Assembly (NCBI GenBank): GCA_002900995.3
Contig: CM035307.1
Coordinates: 1,984,001 to 2,048,000 of the forward strand
DNA length: 64,000 nucleotides
Direction: 5' to 3'
Source of the DNA: Ganoderma boninense
Lineage: Eukaryota; Basidiomycota; Agaricomycetes; Polyporales; Polyporaceae
The notes under the pieces were generated by a model. The model searched no databases. It saw nothing but the letters and a program-made list of their open reading frames with translations, and was not told the DNA's origin. A program made the translations under genes and the position numbers. The first letter of the stretch is position 1; every line of letters begins with the position of its first letter. This document shows, one piece after another, positions 11,343 through 23,931 of the stretch.

Positions 11343-14300
11343 TCAGAACCAAGGAACGTAAGCCTCTCCCATCTTGACGAGATTCAGCGGGTTTGTCGCG
11401 GAGCCAATGAGATTTGTAGCTGTCTGCACGACGGGTGTAGTATTAGCAGTCTGCACCGTTTGTTGCTGGAGCCGAGGTACGTTAGATGACGAAGATAGAA
11501 AACATCCTGTGTCTTACCTGTTCTCGCTCTAACTTGCAAGCCATCGTCTCCGCACGCTTGATAATTGCTTCGATGTTCCCGGCGACGTGAATGCGGAAGT
11601 TCATGTCTATCTGAGGCGCCCGTCCGCGGTAGTGCGAATGCATCCAGGTCATCACCTCGTCCCTCACGAACAAGCACAATTGGTGCTCGAGCTCGCACTA
11701 GATTGGGTTTAGCTGATAGTCCTAAATAATGTGTTGGGAACGCACCTCAGGTTCGGTCAAGCAACGCCCAATCGACATGATGCCGGATGCCAAGATACCT
11801 TCAACGAGGATGGGGCCGAGGAGGTGTTGCAGGTTAGGTGTGAACCGGAACGGCACAGCATCCAGCGAAGCGAAAAGAGTGCTCGGATTGCTCGCGGCAT
11901 AGCCTAAGATCGCCAATGAGTTGGACTGTGCTATCTCGTGCATATGAACGAGATCTTACTGTTGCTCGGCAGACTTTCGCTCATGGCAATCTGTCCGGTA
12001 GCTCGAGACCAGTGGAACCTCGAAGGGAGACGGCTCCCTAGGCAGATGAAGTAGGTCATGAAACTCGTGGCAGCTAGTTGCAACGCAAATTCCTTCCGCA
12101 TACGCCATAACTCGTTGGGAGTTCGCATTGTGCGGATCACGAACTACCATGATTGTCAGTCGTCTGCCATTATGTAGGTGAAGAGACACGTACGCGTGTG
12201 AGAACGTCTGCTGGGACGGCCTTTGCCATGACATCGTTGAGGAGCTCGTGCTTAAGGACAAGGACTTCTGCCCTTGTCGGCTAAGTAAAAATTAGTATAC
12301 AGTAACAGCAAGTCGACATAACTACTTACCAAGCGGCCATTCTTCTGCTTGAATTCGCGCACTGTTGTCTTCACCTTCTCCCCAATCATCAAGACGGGCT
12401 CCTCTCGCGCCATGCCTGAGTCTTCACAGTGTTGGTCGTAAATGTCGCCGAAACTGATATACGAAGCATCATTCTGCAGAAGCCGGAGGTTGGGGGCACA
12501 CGAGATGGCTGCCGGGAGATGGAAGTGCAAGTTGCGCTTGCGACTCTCTTTCTTGCGATTTAGGGTACTTCGAGGAGAAGATATAAGCGCTTGACCTCGG
12601 TCTCACAATGTGAACTACGCGCCATACCCATTCAAGGTGCGGAAGACCTGCGCCGTCCTATCTTCTCGACGGCAATGGCGACCTGAAGGTAATTGCACCG
12701 CGAAAGAAGTCGTAGAGCCGTCGTGACCTTTGATAGTCAAACGCCTCCAACAATATCCATGCGACCGACAGTTCTCGTACTTCGGTCCAAACCGCCGTAT
12801 CCGGACGAAGTTGTTGTTGCTGTCCTTGTCCTAAAATTGAGGTGAGAACACCGAGCATATCTACGCAATATGAAACTCACCTCGGTGTACTGCCCTGGAA
12901 CCTCAACCTCGTCGAACTTGGTATACTGGAATTCGATGAGGTAGTGACTCAAGTTATCCAGCGACTGCACCCGCGGCCGTGCATCGAGCAGGCGTTCGTA
13001 CTTGTCTCGCCACTGCTGAAGTTTGCGGATGTACTCGTTCAACGTCGGCTTGCTCTTGATGAAGTCCTCTTCATAGTCTTTCTGCTCAAACCATTAACAT
13101 TTCCGGCTGGGGTAAGAAGACTTGTTGTACAAACCCTCGCTGAACCCGTCAAATTCGCGGCCAGACGAATCAGGGTGTTGATGGTCTGAGGGTTGAGCTG
13201 TCCGTCGTCATCGTTGGCCATGCGAGCAATGTATTGCTATAGAATGAATGAGCATGGATATACCATGTATCATACAGTTGAGGCGCACCTGCATAGCATC
13301 CTGCAACAACATGCACGTGAGACGATATATTTCCTCCTCCGCGGACGCTTTGAACCGCTGTGCGATCTGCTCCACCACCGTCTCCAGAGTAAGTATAAGG
13401 AGGGGGAAGGCCGTCTTGAGGATTTGAACGATCTCATCAATAAGGTCCCAGGATTGGCGGGTAGCAAGAGGGATCGACAACTCGGGAATCTTCGGCTGAG
13501 GACCCTCTTTGCTGGGAGATGACTGTACAGAAGGAGCGCCTTCTTCCGTCTTTCCTATGGGGATCTTAATCAAAGATTTTTGCGGGTTGTGATGCTAACC
13601 AACCCACCGTCGTTCAAGTTGGACTTCGCAGCGGCAGCGGCCTGTGCGGCCTGAGAAGCCTGTCGTCTCAGGAGGTTCATGTCCTCTTTCGTCGTACGCA
13701 AAGGGAAGAACAGCGCCTACAGAACCATAAGCAGCGCTCGTCGGTAGAGGTGGTAAACGTACCTGTGGATACAGCTTTGCGAGGTTGAGCAGGATGTAGC
13801 GAGCTTGCTTGGCTTCTCGCTGGGACACCGACAGACAGAGCTGAGGGATGAGAGTTATCCAATACCAGAAGGCAGCGTCACCCTTGTACTTGTCGAAGGC
13901 CTGAGATATGGCAAGGGTTCCATCATCCACACTAAGCAACCAGAGAACGCGCGTAAGCAATGGTCGACTCTTCCTGTTCTTATACAGTCCGGCGGCTTGC
14001 AGATAGCAGCTGACAGCATTCGAGGCGTAGGACATCTCGTTCGGGAACTCCTTGAACATCTTGTCGTTGTGTTTACCCCACGCGGCCCACGCCTTCGCTT
14101 GGAACATGTCCATCTGGACGGCATGTCCGAAAGCACCATTTGCGTCATCGTTCCGCCCGATCCTCGCGTAGAACATCCCCTTCAACGTGAAGAACTCGGC
14201 CTTCTGGGCATTGGAGAAGTACATCAGATTCGTGTTGTTGATGACTTCAAGGCCGGCTTGCAGGTCCCCGGGCTTCTGATAGTGGCAACGAGCTTGTTCT

Positions 14301-17300
14301 CTGAGCTTGAGGAACGCCTCCGAGATCTCGATGTTGGGAAGAGTGTAGATCTTGTTGAGGAAAGTGAAACAGACATCCAACAGTTCATGCTTCCGTGCGA
14401 CGTGAGCAAACCGGTTGATGATCCAGGCGGTCTCGTGGAATCCACGGTAGCCGAAAGTATTAGTACTACCAGTGGCAGCGCTACCTTGATTGGCGGGTTG
14501 GATGAGCGGTAGGTATGTCTTGTTGATGGCATTGAAGACATTCTGTCTCCACGCGACCAAGTCGCTCCAGGTGGTGATGTCGTCGCAAACATTAGGCAAA
14601 CGTTCACGCCATGCTTGAAGGACCATCTTGAGATCGGAAGACTTCTTTTCCAGATTTTGCGCATTAGTGGTGGCGAGAGAGCCGAAGATTTGAACAGCCT
14701 CCTGAAGCTCGACGAATTGCTGGAAATGTTGGAGAAGGGGAACATGGGCAGACGAAAATTGCTGAGGAAGGGTTACCCATTTCCGGAGTGTGAGCTGCAT
14801 AGCCTCCTCGAGGAGCTTAGTGAATTCCGTATTTTTGTCAATGGCGGCGGGGAGCCTGAGAAGAGCGAGGAACGCCTCGTAGACGCGACGCCTCGGGGTG
14901 GCTATTTCACGCAATTGACTGACGGTGCCTTCCATCTCCGCCTTGTGCTCGACCCAGTCCTTGGTGCGCCAGGCGGCTTCCATCTGCAAGTCAGCGTTCC
15001 CTTCAGACTTGCCGAGCTCAAACAGAACGTCCCACTGCTGGAGCTTCTCGGCAGCAAGTATCCAGTGATCCTCCCACAAACAGAACTCAGACTCCGAGAA
15101 CGGCAAAATGCCCGCCCGCGCCTTGTTCTGCGCAGCCTCGTAGACGGTGGATGCCTGTTCCCACATCCCTGCTTGCTCGAAGGATATGCCTGCATTGGTG
15201 TCGGGATAGAGGGAACGTCGACGCCAAAGCCCGTAGAAGACATCCTCCTCGGAGAGCTCTGCATACAGTTCAGCAAGAGAGTCATAGATGGTGTCGCGCA
15301 CAACGATCTCATCCTCTCGTAGGTGATTGAGGGAATCCTCCAGGGTCTCTGCGGCGATGTGCCAGGCGCCATAAGTCTTGGCTAGATATTTCACAAGGTG
15401 CGGGGGAAGTACCATGGGTGAAGAACATGCGTGGATCCCGGCGAGGAGGGTGATGATGACGTTGGGCCTCATATCTGCCTGCTTGACATGGTACTCTTTG
15501 GCAAGCAAGGTAATCATGTGGTTAGCAAGTTCACCCTGCTCTCGTCTCGAAAGACAAGCCCATGCCGAGGGGAAGACGGAGACCCAGACGTCGTGAGCAA
15601 CCTGGCGATCGGCGTACAGCAGACGCTGCATAGGCTTGATGAAGGAGGAAGCTCGAGCAAGTGGAAAGGGGGGTTGAGACCATGTGGAATCGAACGTGCT
15701 CCTGCGATCGGGAGAGACAAGGTGATCGCCATCAATAGACCCGAGAAGGAGATGGAGAGCGAGGAAAGTCCAGTTTTGGTCGGCAAGGGACTCCCAATTC
15801 TGACTTCCGCAAACGAAAGTGAGTCGACTGTGGAGAGAACGGGGGATGTTGTTGTCCAGCAGATCAATGAAACGTTCTCTGATCGTTGTGTCTGCAGCAC
15901 GGCACCCAAGAAGGAACGGCTGTTCGAGGCGGGCTGTGAGATCGCTGCGTCGGAGGGAGGGATCGGTGTAGATGTCGTAGATTAGCTCGAGGTAGTTGTT
16001 GAAGAGCACCTCCCCACGGTCACCGCCGCGGGACTCGAATGCGACCATCTTCTGCAGCAAACTGGCTTTCTCCTTCATGCTGGGGTATGCATCTCGCTTG
16101 TTCATGGCCCAATCCTTCGCAATGTCAAGAAGGTACCGACAGAGGGGATTGCTCTTGGACTTGTCGACAAGGACGACGAGAGTGCTAAGCAACCACTTGC
16201 GCTGGTCACCAAGGTGGGCAACAGCAAGATGGCACACTTCGAGAATCGCTATTAACAAGCGGACGTAGGTCTCGTAGGCAGCGCCGTTGGATGTGGATGA
16301 CTGGATGTGATCCTTGGCAAGCTTGCTCAGCAGCTTCATGAGGTTGGAACAAAACGGTTCGATACGCTCAGGCGCGACCTGGACCACGGTCTTCAGAACC
16401 AAGAGGGAGCCCCGCATCGAGCCTGGCCGTGGGGCTTCCGAACTCCTGAGGTTGTCACCAACGGAGCTATAGATAGCAGCGTGAAATTCGGAGATCTCGC
16501 TTTGGGTCGGCTGGTCTTCTTCCTTCGGCAAGGGAAATAGCCTGAGCAAGCGGTCCATGACGGGATAGAGGCAATCCTGAAGGGGTTGGTCCTCGGAAAA
16601 CATTCCCTTGCGCACTAGTTTCGTTAGGACGGGAGCGTTGCTCTGAAACCATGCATCATCTCTGTCCGTGCAGATCATTTGGAGGACCTTGGCATTCGCG
16701 AGAGCGTGCGCTCTCTGTTGGTCGTCGGCGAAGTCACTCTGAGAGAAGGGTTAACCCAGGACCATCATAGCTAGCTGTCTGGAAAGACCAACCTGCTCCA
16801 ACGCGCGAGAGAAGTAGTTCAACTTCACACTGACGTCATTCCACCCGCCAGATGCGACTAGGTTGCGAAGGAGGGAAAGAGCGCGGGGAACTACGATCGC
16901 CCTTGACTGCAAATCTTGTCCTACAGTGGCAAGCCGGATGAGGTAGCTAATCATGTTTTCCCTCAGGTTCAACGGAGTCATCCACGTGTCCACAGCCATC
17001 GCAGAGTCATCCGCAGGACCACTAGATGGCGCTGCCGCCTTCTGTTCCCAATCGAAGATCACCTGGATGATCTCAATGGACAATACGCGGGTCTCGAGGG
17101 TGGAGGTCCCAAGCAGGCCAAGTCTCGAGAGGTGATTAACGATGTGAGGAACAAAAAGAGCGCGAACTGGGAAGAACAGCGAGGGTTGGGCGACGATGAG
17201 GTGATAGACGAGGTTCGTTTGGTTAGAGTTGACACCGTCTTCAGCAAGAAGGCGCCGAGTCGTCTTCGCCCACTGAGGATACCCAGCCTCCGCCATCTGC

Positions 17301-20300
17301 GGGCGAGAAAGCACAGGAGCGAGGATATCGAGGGCTTGTCGGACCAAAACTTTGCCTTCAGCGTTGGGTCCCTTCAATAGACCAGTCCAAAGTCGAAGGA
17401 TGAACTTGGGAGGCCCGTCGAACACGTCGAAGAAGCGAGCTGCAAGCACATAGGCAGCACATTTGACCAAAGGATCATCGGCACCAATGAAGAACCAGGC
17501 GCACTTGATGATGTCCTTCTTTGCATCCTGGAGTAAGTCGGAGTAGTACTGGACCATCACGGTGGTTAGGCGGAGCAACTCGATCTTGAAGACATCGTCT
17601 GTGCCAGGGAAAGCATCCTTCTCAAGGGCTGCCATTGGCTGCCAGATCTTCGTGTGCAATCGCTGCGCGATATCGGCGTCCACCAGCCCGAGCTTGGAGG
17701 AAGAGTGTGTGGCGTGCATCAGGAGCATTGGTGTGATAACATATTGGAGGAAGAGGGCCTTCTGAGTCCAAGACGGGGACGGGTCGTCGAACCAAATCAG
17801 GAAACGGTGCAAGATATTCCTACGGAAGGCGAGATCCTTGTTCAACGCAACATGACGGTAAAGGAACTGGATGATGGGGATAATATCTAACGGTTGTTTC
17901 CTTCCGAAGATGAGGACGACATCGAAAAGGATATCGATGCGTGGCGACTGCTGCAACGCCTGGTTGAAGATTGACAACATCAGGTTGTACTTCTGCATGA
18001 TTTCTGCGGATGGGGTCTGAGGAGACCCGGAACCGAGATCGGACTTCCACAACTTGACCACAGCATCGACAGCGTGCTGGTTGTCCAAAACCCAACCTGG
18101 CACAAGCTCCGCGAGATCAGAGCAGAGTAGCAGGCCAGGCATGACGATGCTAGAATCCCTTCCCTCAAGACAAGCGGCCACGATCGAGCTCGTTCTGGAG
18201 TTCAGCTCTCGCAGCAGGCTCGGCGCGAGCTCCGCTCGAAGGATACTCCTCAGCGTACGAATCTGCATAGGGAATGCGAGGTGGCGCATGAAATAATCCA
18301 TGGCGTCGGACGGGTAGCGGTCCAGGTATCTCGCAAGCGGTGCAGAGAACGGACTTTCCCCGGAGAAGTGGAGCGCGGACTCCGTCTGCACGATCGCATT
18401 GACGAGATTTTCTAGGAAGATGTTCGCGGCGGACGGTAGGAGGTGAAAGATGTTCGCTAAGCACACCAGCTTTTTGATCCCATCGTTTTCCAGAAGCGGC
18501 AGCCTCGATGACGCCTGGAGCATCTGTGGGTCGGCAACGATGCGGAAGTGGTCCAAGAGCTTGTGACCGATCTCGACCTTGAAGTAGTTCGTGAGCAGCT
18601 CCAATAGCCGTGCCAGTCCTTCAAGACCAGGTATCGAGAGCCTCTTTGGGTCTGCAAGGTTCATGAGGATGGGCCGAAGACCGGTCTGCAGGAGCTCCTT
18701 TGGAAGCCTTGCTTGGTGAGTCAAGACCATGCGAAGACCCTCGTGCGCGACGTCCTTGATCTCCGGCGTCGGAGAGTACAACGACTTGAAATACACGGTA
18801 GTCACCCTGCAAAATATTTAATAAGTTGGATTCATGTAGAGATAGGATGCAGCCCACCTCTGCCGCGTCTGGTGCTGCTTCGAGAAGAAGTCCGTCATGG
18901 GCATCGACGCAGTCAACAACTTGATACAAGCGACCCTCAACTTGATGATCTCCATAGCGCTCTGCCGAGGGTTGTTGCGGCCCACGAGTGCCATATCGTC
19001 CGCATCAGCCAGAGCAAGTGTCTCGTGGAGAAGGCGGAGAAGCTCCTCGTTCAACTCCGGAAGCGGTGGCTGGAGACTGATGCAGTATCGAATGCCCTCA
19101 ATCATCCCGATTTGGAGGGGGAACGGCAGTGCGCGCAGGGGCTTCGTATATATGGACGCGAGCATGCGATCGCGATGGGGCATCAGTAAGTCCACAATAG
19201 TCTTCCCGGTGAGCTCCGCCAGCAGCGAGATGCACCCCTGCGCAGCCTTGCGCACAATTGGGTTGGGGCTGGAGAGCTCTGCGAAGAACAGGCCGACGAC
19301 GTGCATGATCTTGTTGTCCCGGAGCTGCTCAACATCATGTGCCTTCGAGTCCTCAGTACTGACGCGCAGAACCCGATTGAGAACGTCGATGACCTTGTCA
19401 GCGTCGTGAGGCATGTCGTGAGGCATGTCCTTCAGGACATGGAGGAGCATCCGGACAAGATCGACCTCGCGCTCGTTGACCCACCGTATCCCTAGGTCGG
19501 GGATGTCGGTCATGATCTTGATACCGCCACACCCAGCGCTCCTTTTGACCCATGCCTCCTCTAAGCACAGAGAAAGGAAACGACTCGCAACCTGGTGCAA
19601 AGTCGCAACGATGTCGTTGACGGCAACCTCCGGTGAAGCCGCCATCCCGACGAGCTCGCGGACAGAAGCACCAATAAGATCGAGGGCACGCTTCGCCTCC
19701 TCAGCCTTATCACGGGCCAATCCGTACTGCAGGGCATCCAGGTAGCACGAAAAGATCGGGCTCGGATAGCGACGAGTAGAGGCATCCTTCACGGAGTAAC
19801 GCCGAACCTCGACGGAAAACAGGAAGCGGGACACTTCCATCAACGTCTTCTCGACTTTCTCCTGGATATCCGGCAAGTGCAGCGCATCGTACATGCTCTC
19901 GAGGCATTTGACAAAGAGCTCTTCGCGCTCTCGCCCTTTGATACCCTGTAGACAAGATGAATCCCAGAACGCCACGCCAGCCAACGGACACATACCTCGT
20001 GGAGAATGAGCGTAAGACACTGCTCCAGGTAATTGTATGCATGGGCGCGCTGCTGGGGAGCCGACTTCGGGTTGCAGAAGATCTCCGACGACACCTTTGC
20101 AACTGGCTCCACTTCGATTGTCCCCATCTGGGGTCCAAAGGAGAAGCGCCCCTTGACGGACTCGGTGTTCTGGCAGTACTTGAAGCTCGGCTCTTTCTCC
20201 AAGAGCTTCCGGTTCCGCCCTCCGAGCTTACCAAGAATGCGAATGGTCGTATGAGAGTGGTGATGGTTCGCAGGCAGAGGCTTGAGGAGGTCGTGCAAAG

Positions 20301-22885
20301 CCTCCATCAGTTCCCTGAGGACTGTGTTGAGAGTGGGATCGAGGAAGTCGGGGGTGAGGTTGTCGATACAAAGCTCGAGCGTGCGGAGACCTTGAGATAT
20401 GAGCTCAGTAGTGCCGCGCAAAGCAAGGACGAGGGGCTGCATGAGGTAGGAGAGGTAAGGAAGCAGATGAGTCAGGCGAAGAGGGACTGTGAGGCAGAGC
20501 TCGACGATCATGTCGCGGGTCGGACCATCAGAGGACTGGAGCTGCCTGTTAAGACACTCAAGCATCTCTGGCAGCAGTGGGAGGACCTCCTTGTAGAGCA
20601 GCTCGAACCGACCTCCTCCGCCACCAATGGCACGAAACAAGCCCCTGAGCAGATGGAAATAGTTGGTGGGTTTGGACGCTTTCGCCGCGAGCGGAAAGCA
20701 GTCCATGATCAACTTGCTGAGGTGCGAAGCGAGTATTGACTCGTTCAGCTGTGGAAGACTCGTCACTGCTGAGAACGCCATCTTGAACATGCGGATAGCC
20801 ACAGCTGCGCCTTGGTCGTCGTATTCGCCTAGTTCTGGTAGCCGATCGATGAGATATCGTAGGACAATTGCAACGTATGTGGGCGAGGTGGCTTCTCTGT
20901 TGAAGAGCAAGGTTGAGAGGTGCATGAGTACGTGCCGCTTCTCCGCCGACGCGATGTAGAAACCGATCTTCTGCGTGAAAACCTCTTGGAAGACGTGGAG
21001 GTTAACCTCTATCAAGGCTGAAGCCAGCCGATCTAGGGCATCGTGGGCCTCCCTCCCATCGTTGTCGAAGACTGCCATGGCACTAATGCAGCGATCGAAC
21101 ATACGCGCGATGAGAGCGCTGTCAGGAACAGGGGCGTCGCACTTCTTCAGACCAGAGATGATAGAATGGAAGCCGTGAAAGAGCGTGCGGAGGAGGTTAC
21201 GGTATTCTACAATCCACATCAGATGCATTCCACTATGCATTCCACTAACAAGCGAAGGGATGCAACGTACCTGCCACATTCTCCTCGGGCTTCTCAGTTG
21301 CATAACATTGTCCAAGAAGGGGTCTCGACTTCTCGATGACAGCAAAGTCTTGGAAATCGCTTTCTCCGCCTTCCTTGGTCTTGGCTACTTTGCTAAGCTT
21401 CTCAACCTGCACGGACACTAGAGAGTCGACTTTGTCGACGGTCGCCTCCAACACCGTAGTGAGCACACGTGCTGCATTGGGATGAGTATCCTTGGCGATC
21501 TCTCCGTCAACCATGTGGAAGATCATCTTGGCGGAGAGAACATGAGCGTGGGTGGACAAATATGGATTATGAAGATGCTGCATATAGACGGTGAATATTT
21601 GTTGGATCTGAGAGGGGGTAAGCTCCGCCCTGAGATGATGGATGAGGTCCGCCACCGTGCTGAACAAACTGGCACTGATTTCGAGTTGTGTGATGAGATG
21701 CTCAGTCCTCGAACACAAACTATTCACGTACCGGAAGATCTCCCTGCTGCCCACAGAGGCGCCAAGTAGGACTCGCTCTTCAAGCAGTTTACCGAGATGG
21801 GGGAGTAATGCACGCTTGTAGACGGTCGTGGTGATGTGTCGCAAAAGAGGTATGAGTTCCTGGAATGGAAAACGGTGAGTATGGTGCCCGAAACACCAAG
21901 TATATGTATCAGCATGCCTTACGAGCACTGATAGCCATTGCAGGACAATCTTGGAATAGCCTAGGTAGCGTGAGTGCAAGCTTCTCGCCTTCAGCATCGT
22001 ACTGGTCGGGAGCTCCTCTAACAAGATAAAGGGTGGACGAGATGACGCGAATCTGTGAGACTATGTAGTCGGTGTAGATGGCCACGTTCTTCACTGTTGG
22101 GGCCAAGCCAGACCAGATGTCTCCGGTTGCCTCAAAGTCTTCGCGAGCTTTCCGTTGCGCAGGAGGCTGAAGTTCGCTGAACTCGAGTAGACGGGGAATG
22201 AGACCTGGTATTTGTGGTAGGACGGCCGCGCGGTTGGAGTGGAGGAAAGTGACCAATAGCTGGTTGACTTCAGAGAGGACCTTGAAACTGCGGATAGCGG
22301 GCAGAGAGGTAGCCGGGTCTAACTCGCGAGAATCCTCCGAAAAGACTTCAGCGATGAGGGTTTTGAGGTTCTCCAGCAGCTGCATGTAGATGGCCATGAA
22401 TTCGGTGAAGATCTCCTCGTTGAAGGTCCGAAGACCTCGCATAATGTCGTTGATCATCTTGCAGCAAATGACGCCCATTTCTTCATTGTCGTGTCGAAGG
22501 AGGTGAAGGAGACCATTGGAGAGAGGCAGAACTTGTGGGCGGACGACGTCGAGAAAAGGGATGCGATGAAGGATTTCCAAGAGACTGCGGCGGAACTGGA
22601 AGTCGAGGCTGTCCTTCTGAAAGGACGGCTCACCGGAGCGAAGGATATCGAGGAGGACGGGGATCATATGAGGGAGGACGCGTGCCTCAGCTTCCCGGCT
22701 CACGATGTCTATCATTTCGCGCAGCTCACAGGCCACTACATACTTAGTTTTGAGGTCTTAAGCCACGAGAGGGTAATTAGAATCATGGGCAGCGGACGCG
22801 GAAAGGAGTACGAACCGATACTTGGATCAGCCACACGCGCGGCACGGTTCTCCAAGTCCGTGGCGGAGGAGGATGGGTTTTCCAT
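11343..22885 (-). CDS. TRA1: Tra1/TRRAP, PIKK-family pseudokinase scaffold of SAGA and NuA4
   Basis: This is the largest gene of the window: an 11.5-kb span with many short introns and about 3,500-3,600 residues. The start is the ATG at 22885 (MENPSSSATDLENRAARVADP), spliced over 22757-22821 to NLKTKYVVACELREMID, a Tra1 N-terminal signature. HEAT repeats fill the region down to about 16.7 kb, including LADLIHHLRAELT-type and LLRTLFHGFHSIISGLKKC. The FAT domain covers roughly 13.6-15.5 kb (LYADRQVAHDVWV, LGKSEGNADLQMEAAWRTKD). The PI3K-like domain follows (HFHLPAAISCAPNLRLLQND), and the FATC end reads LVKMGEAYVPWF, with the stop at 11343-11345. Tra1 receives activators and anchors the acetyltransferase modules; the kinase fold is inactive in known members. 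One intron (21860-21917) appears to use a GC donor. No broken frame was seen in the parts I traced. Confidence 0.96.
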
Positions 22886-23931
22886 GGTGATGTAGTATCA
22901 TAGACAGCGGTTCCTGAGGCAAAGCAAAGCAGTCAAAGCGAAGTCCACAGAAGACAGCAAGAGAGAAGGGGAGAGAGGGAGGAGATGTGGGTGTCTGGAC
23001 TCAGACAGTCCGGGGGCGGACGCGGGGGGTCGATCGAATGCCCCAAACGAGCGCGCGAGACCTTGAGAAGCCCCGGCACGTGATCTTCACGTGAGCCAGT
23101 CCGACCTCTTGTCGTGGGCGCTTGTCGTGGGCGTTCCCACGGCGTAGTCGCCGAAGTGGCCGGATGAGTACTTGGTGCTCAGCCAGGTTGTGGAGCTCAC
23201 AACAGTGATGCCAAGATCCTGGCAGTGGTGAAAGGTCAGTGGACTTGAGACATGGTCAACGCGACCAAGCCAACAATGCTGCACCCTCATTCGATGTCAA
23301 CTGGCCACTGGCTGGCGTCTATGCAGCCTATAGTCTACTATGCCCGCACTGCCCAGCTGCATGCATTGAGCGGAGACTCGACTGCCCAAGCTCGAATTAT
23401 ACACCTGTGTTTCCGGTGGCAGAGTGCCACATGCATGTGCCTTGTGTTGAAGGACGTCGACGCTCTGAGAATGGGACGGCGCCAGGCTCGGTCCTGTGCG
23501 TGCGCCGTGCCGCCGCGCAGCGTACTGCTTGTCGTCTGCCCCTGGCACACCCGATCATCCTACGCCCTGATCCAGCGTTTCATCACCAATAGGCCTGATC
23601 TCTAAAATGGTCGTCCACACAATCTCAGTGTGTCTTCTTCGCTCTTATTTCTGACTCTCCCTGGCTTGCGCCATTGCCTTTAATCTTCTCCCACTTCCAT
23701 TCGTTCCCCGTCTGAGCTGGTCTCTCACATCTACAGCTGGACTGTCCCGACCTTTCCTTTGGCTGGACCTTTTCATGCTGTTCAAACGGACCGAATCAGT
23801 GTGACGACGAATGTCAAGCAGTCTACAAACTCCCGTTCTTCACGATACGGATACAGGGAGTTCGTTCGCGCAGGAGTTCGTCCTCCACCCTGATCAGTGC
23901 GTCTTCTTTGATTGATCTCCTTCTCGCGCCC
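22886..23931. promoter_or_regulatory. Long divergent intergenic region, TRA1 / membrane-protein gene, with paired CACGTG boxes
   Basis: This is the longest promoter gap (1,046 bp). Two CACGTG hexamers lie at 23077-23082 and 23088-23093, 11 bp apart centre to centre and about 200 bp upstream of the TRA1 start. A perfect 13-bp tandem duplication (CTTGTCGTGGGCG) follows at 23108-23133. The right half is pyrimidine-rich. Overlapping open frames at 23239-23605 look like chance: two frames of similar length and no domain. Confidence 0.5.
23108..23133. repeat. 13-bp perfect tandem duplication upstream of TRA1
   Basis: CTTGTCGTGGGCG occurs twice head to tail, next to the CACGTG pair. Confidence 0.85.

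Noticed and set aside
13805..15985. Several plus-strand open frames of 150-235 codons opposite TRA1
   Set aside because: They lie within conserved FAT-domain coding sequence on the other strand; no domain.
21236..21299. Tandem GGAATGCAT copies near 21240 as coding repeats in TRA1
   Set aside because: They fall inside an intron once the conserved EYRNLLRTLFHGF reading is kept.
23239..23605. Two overlapping plus-strand frames of 117 codons in the TRA1 promoter gap
   Set aside because: Equal lengths in two frames, Cys/His-rich random composition, no splice or start context.
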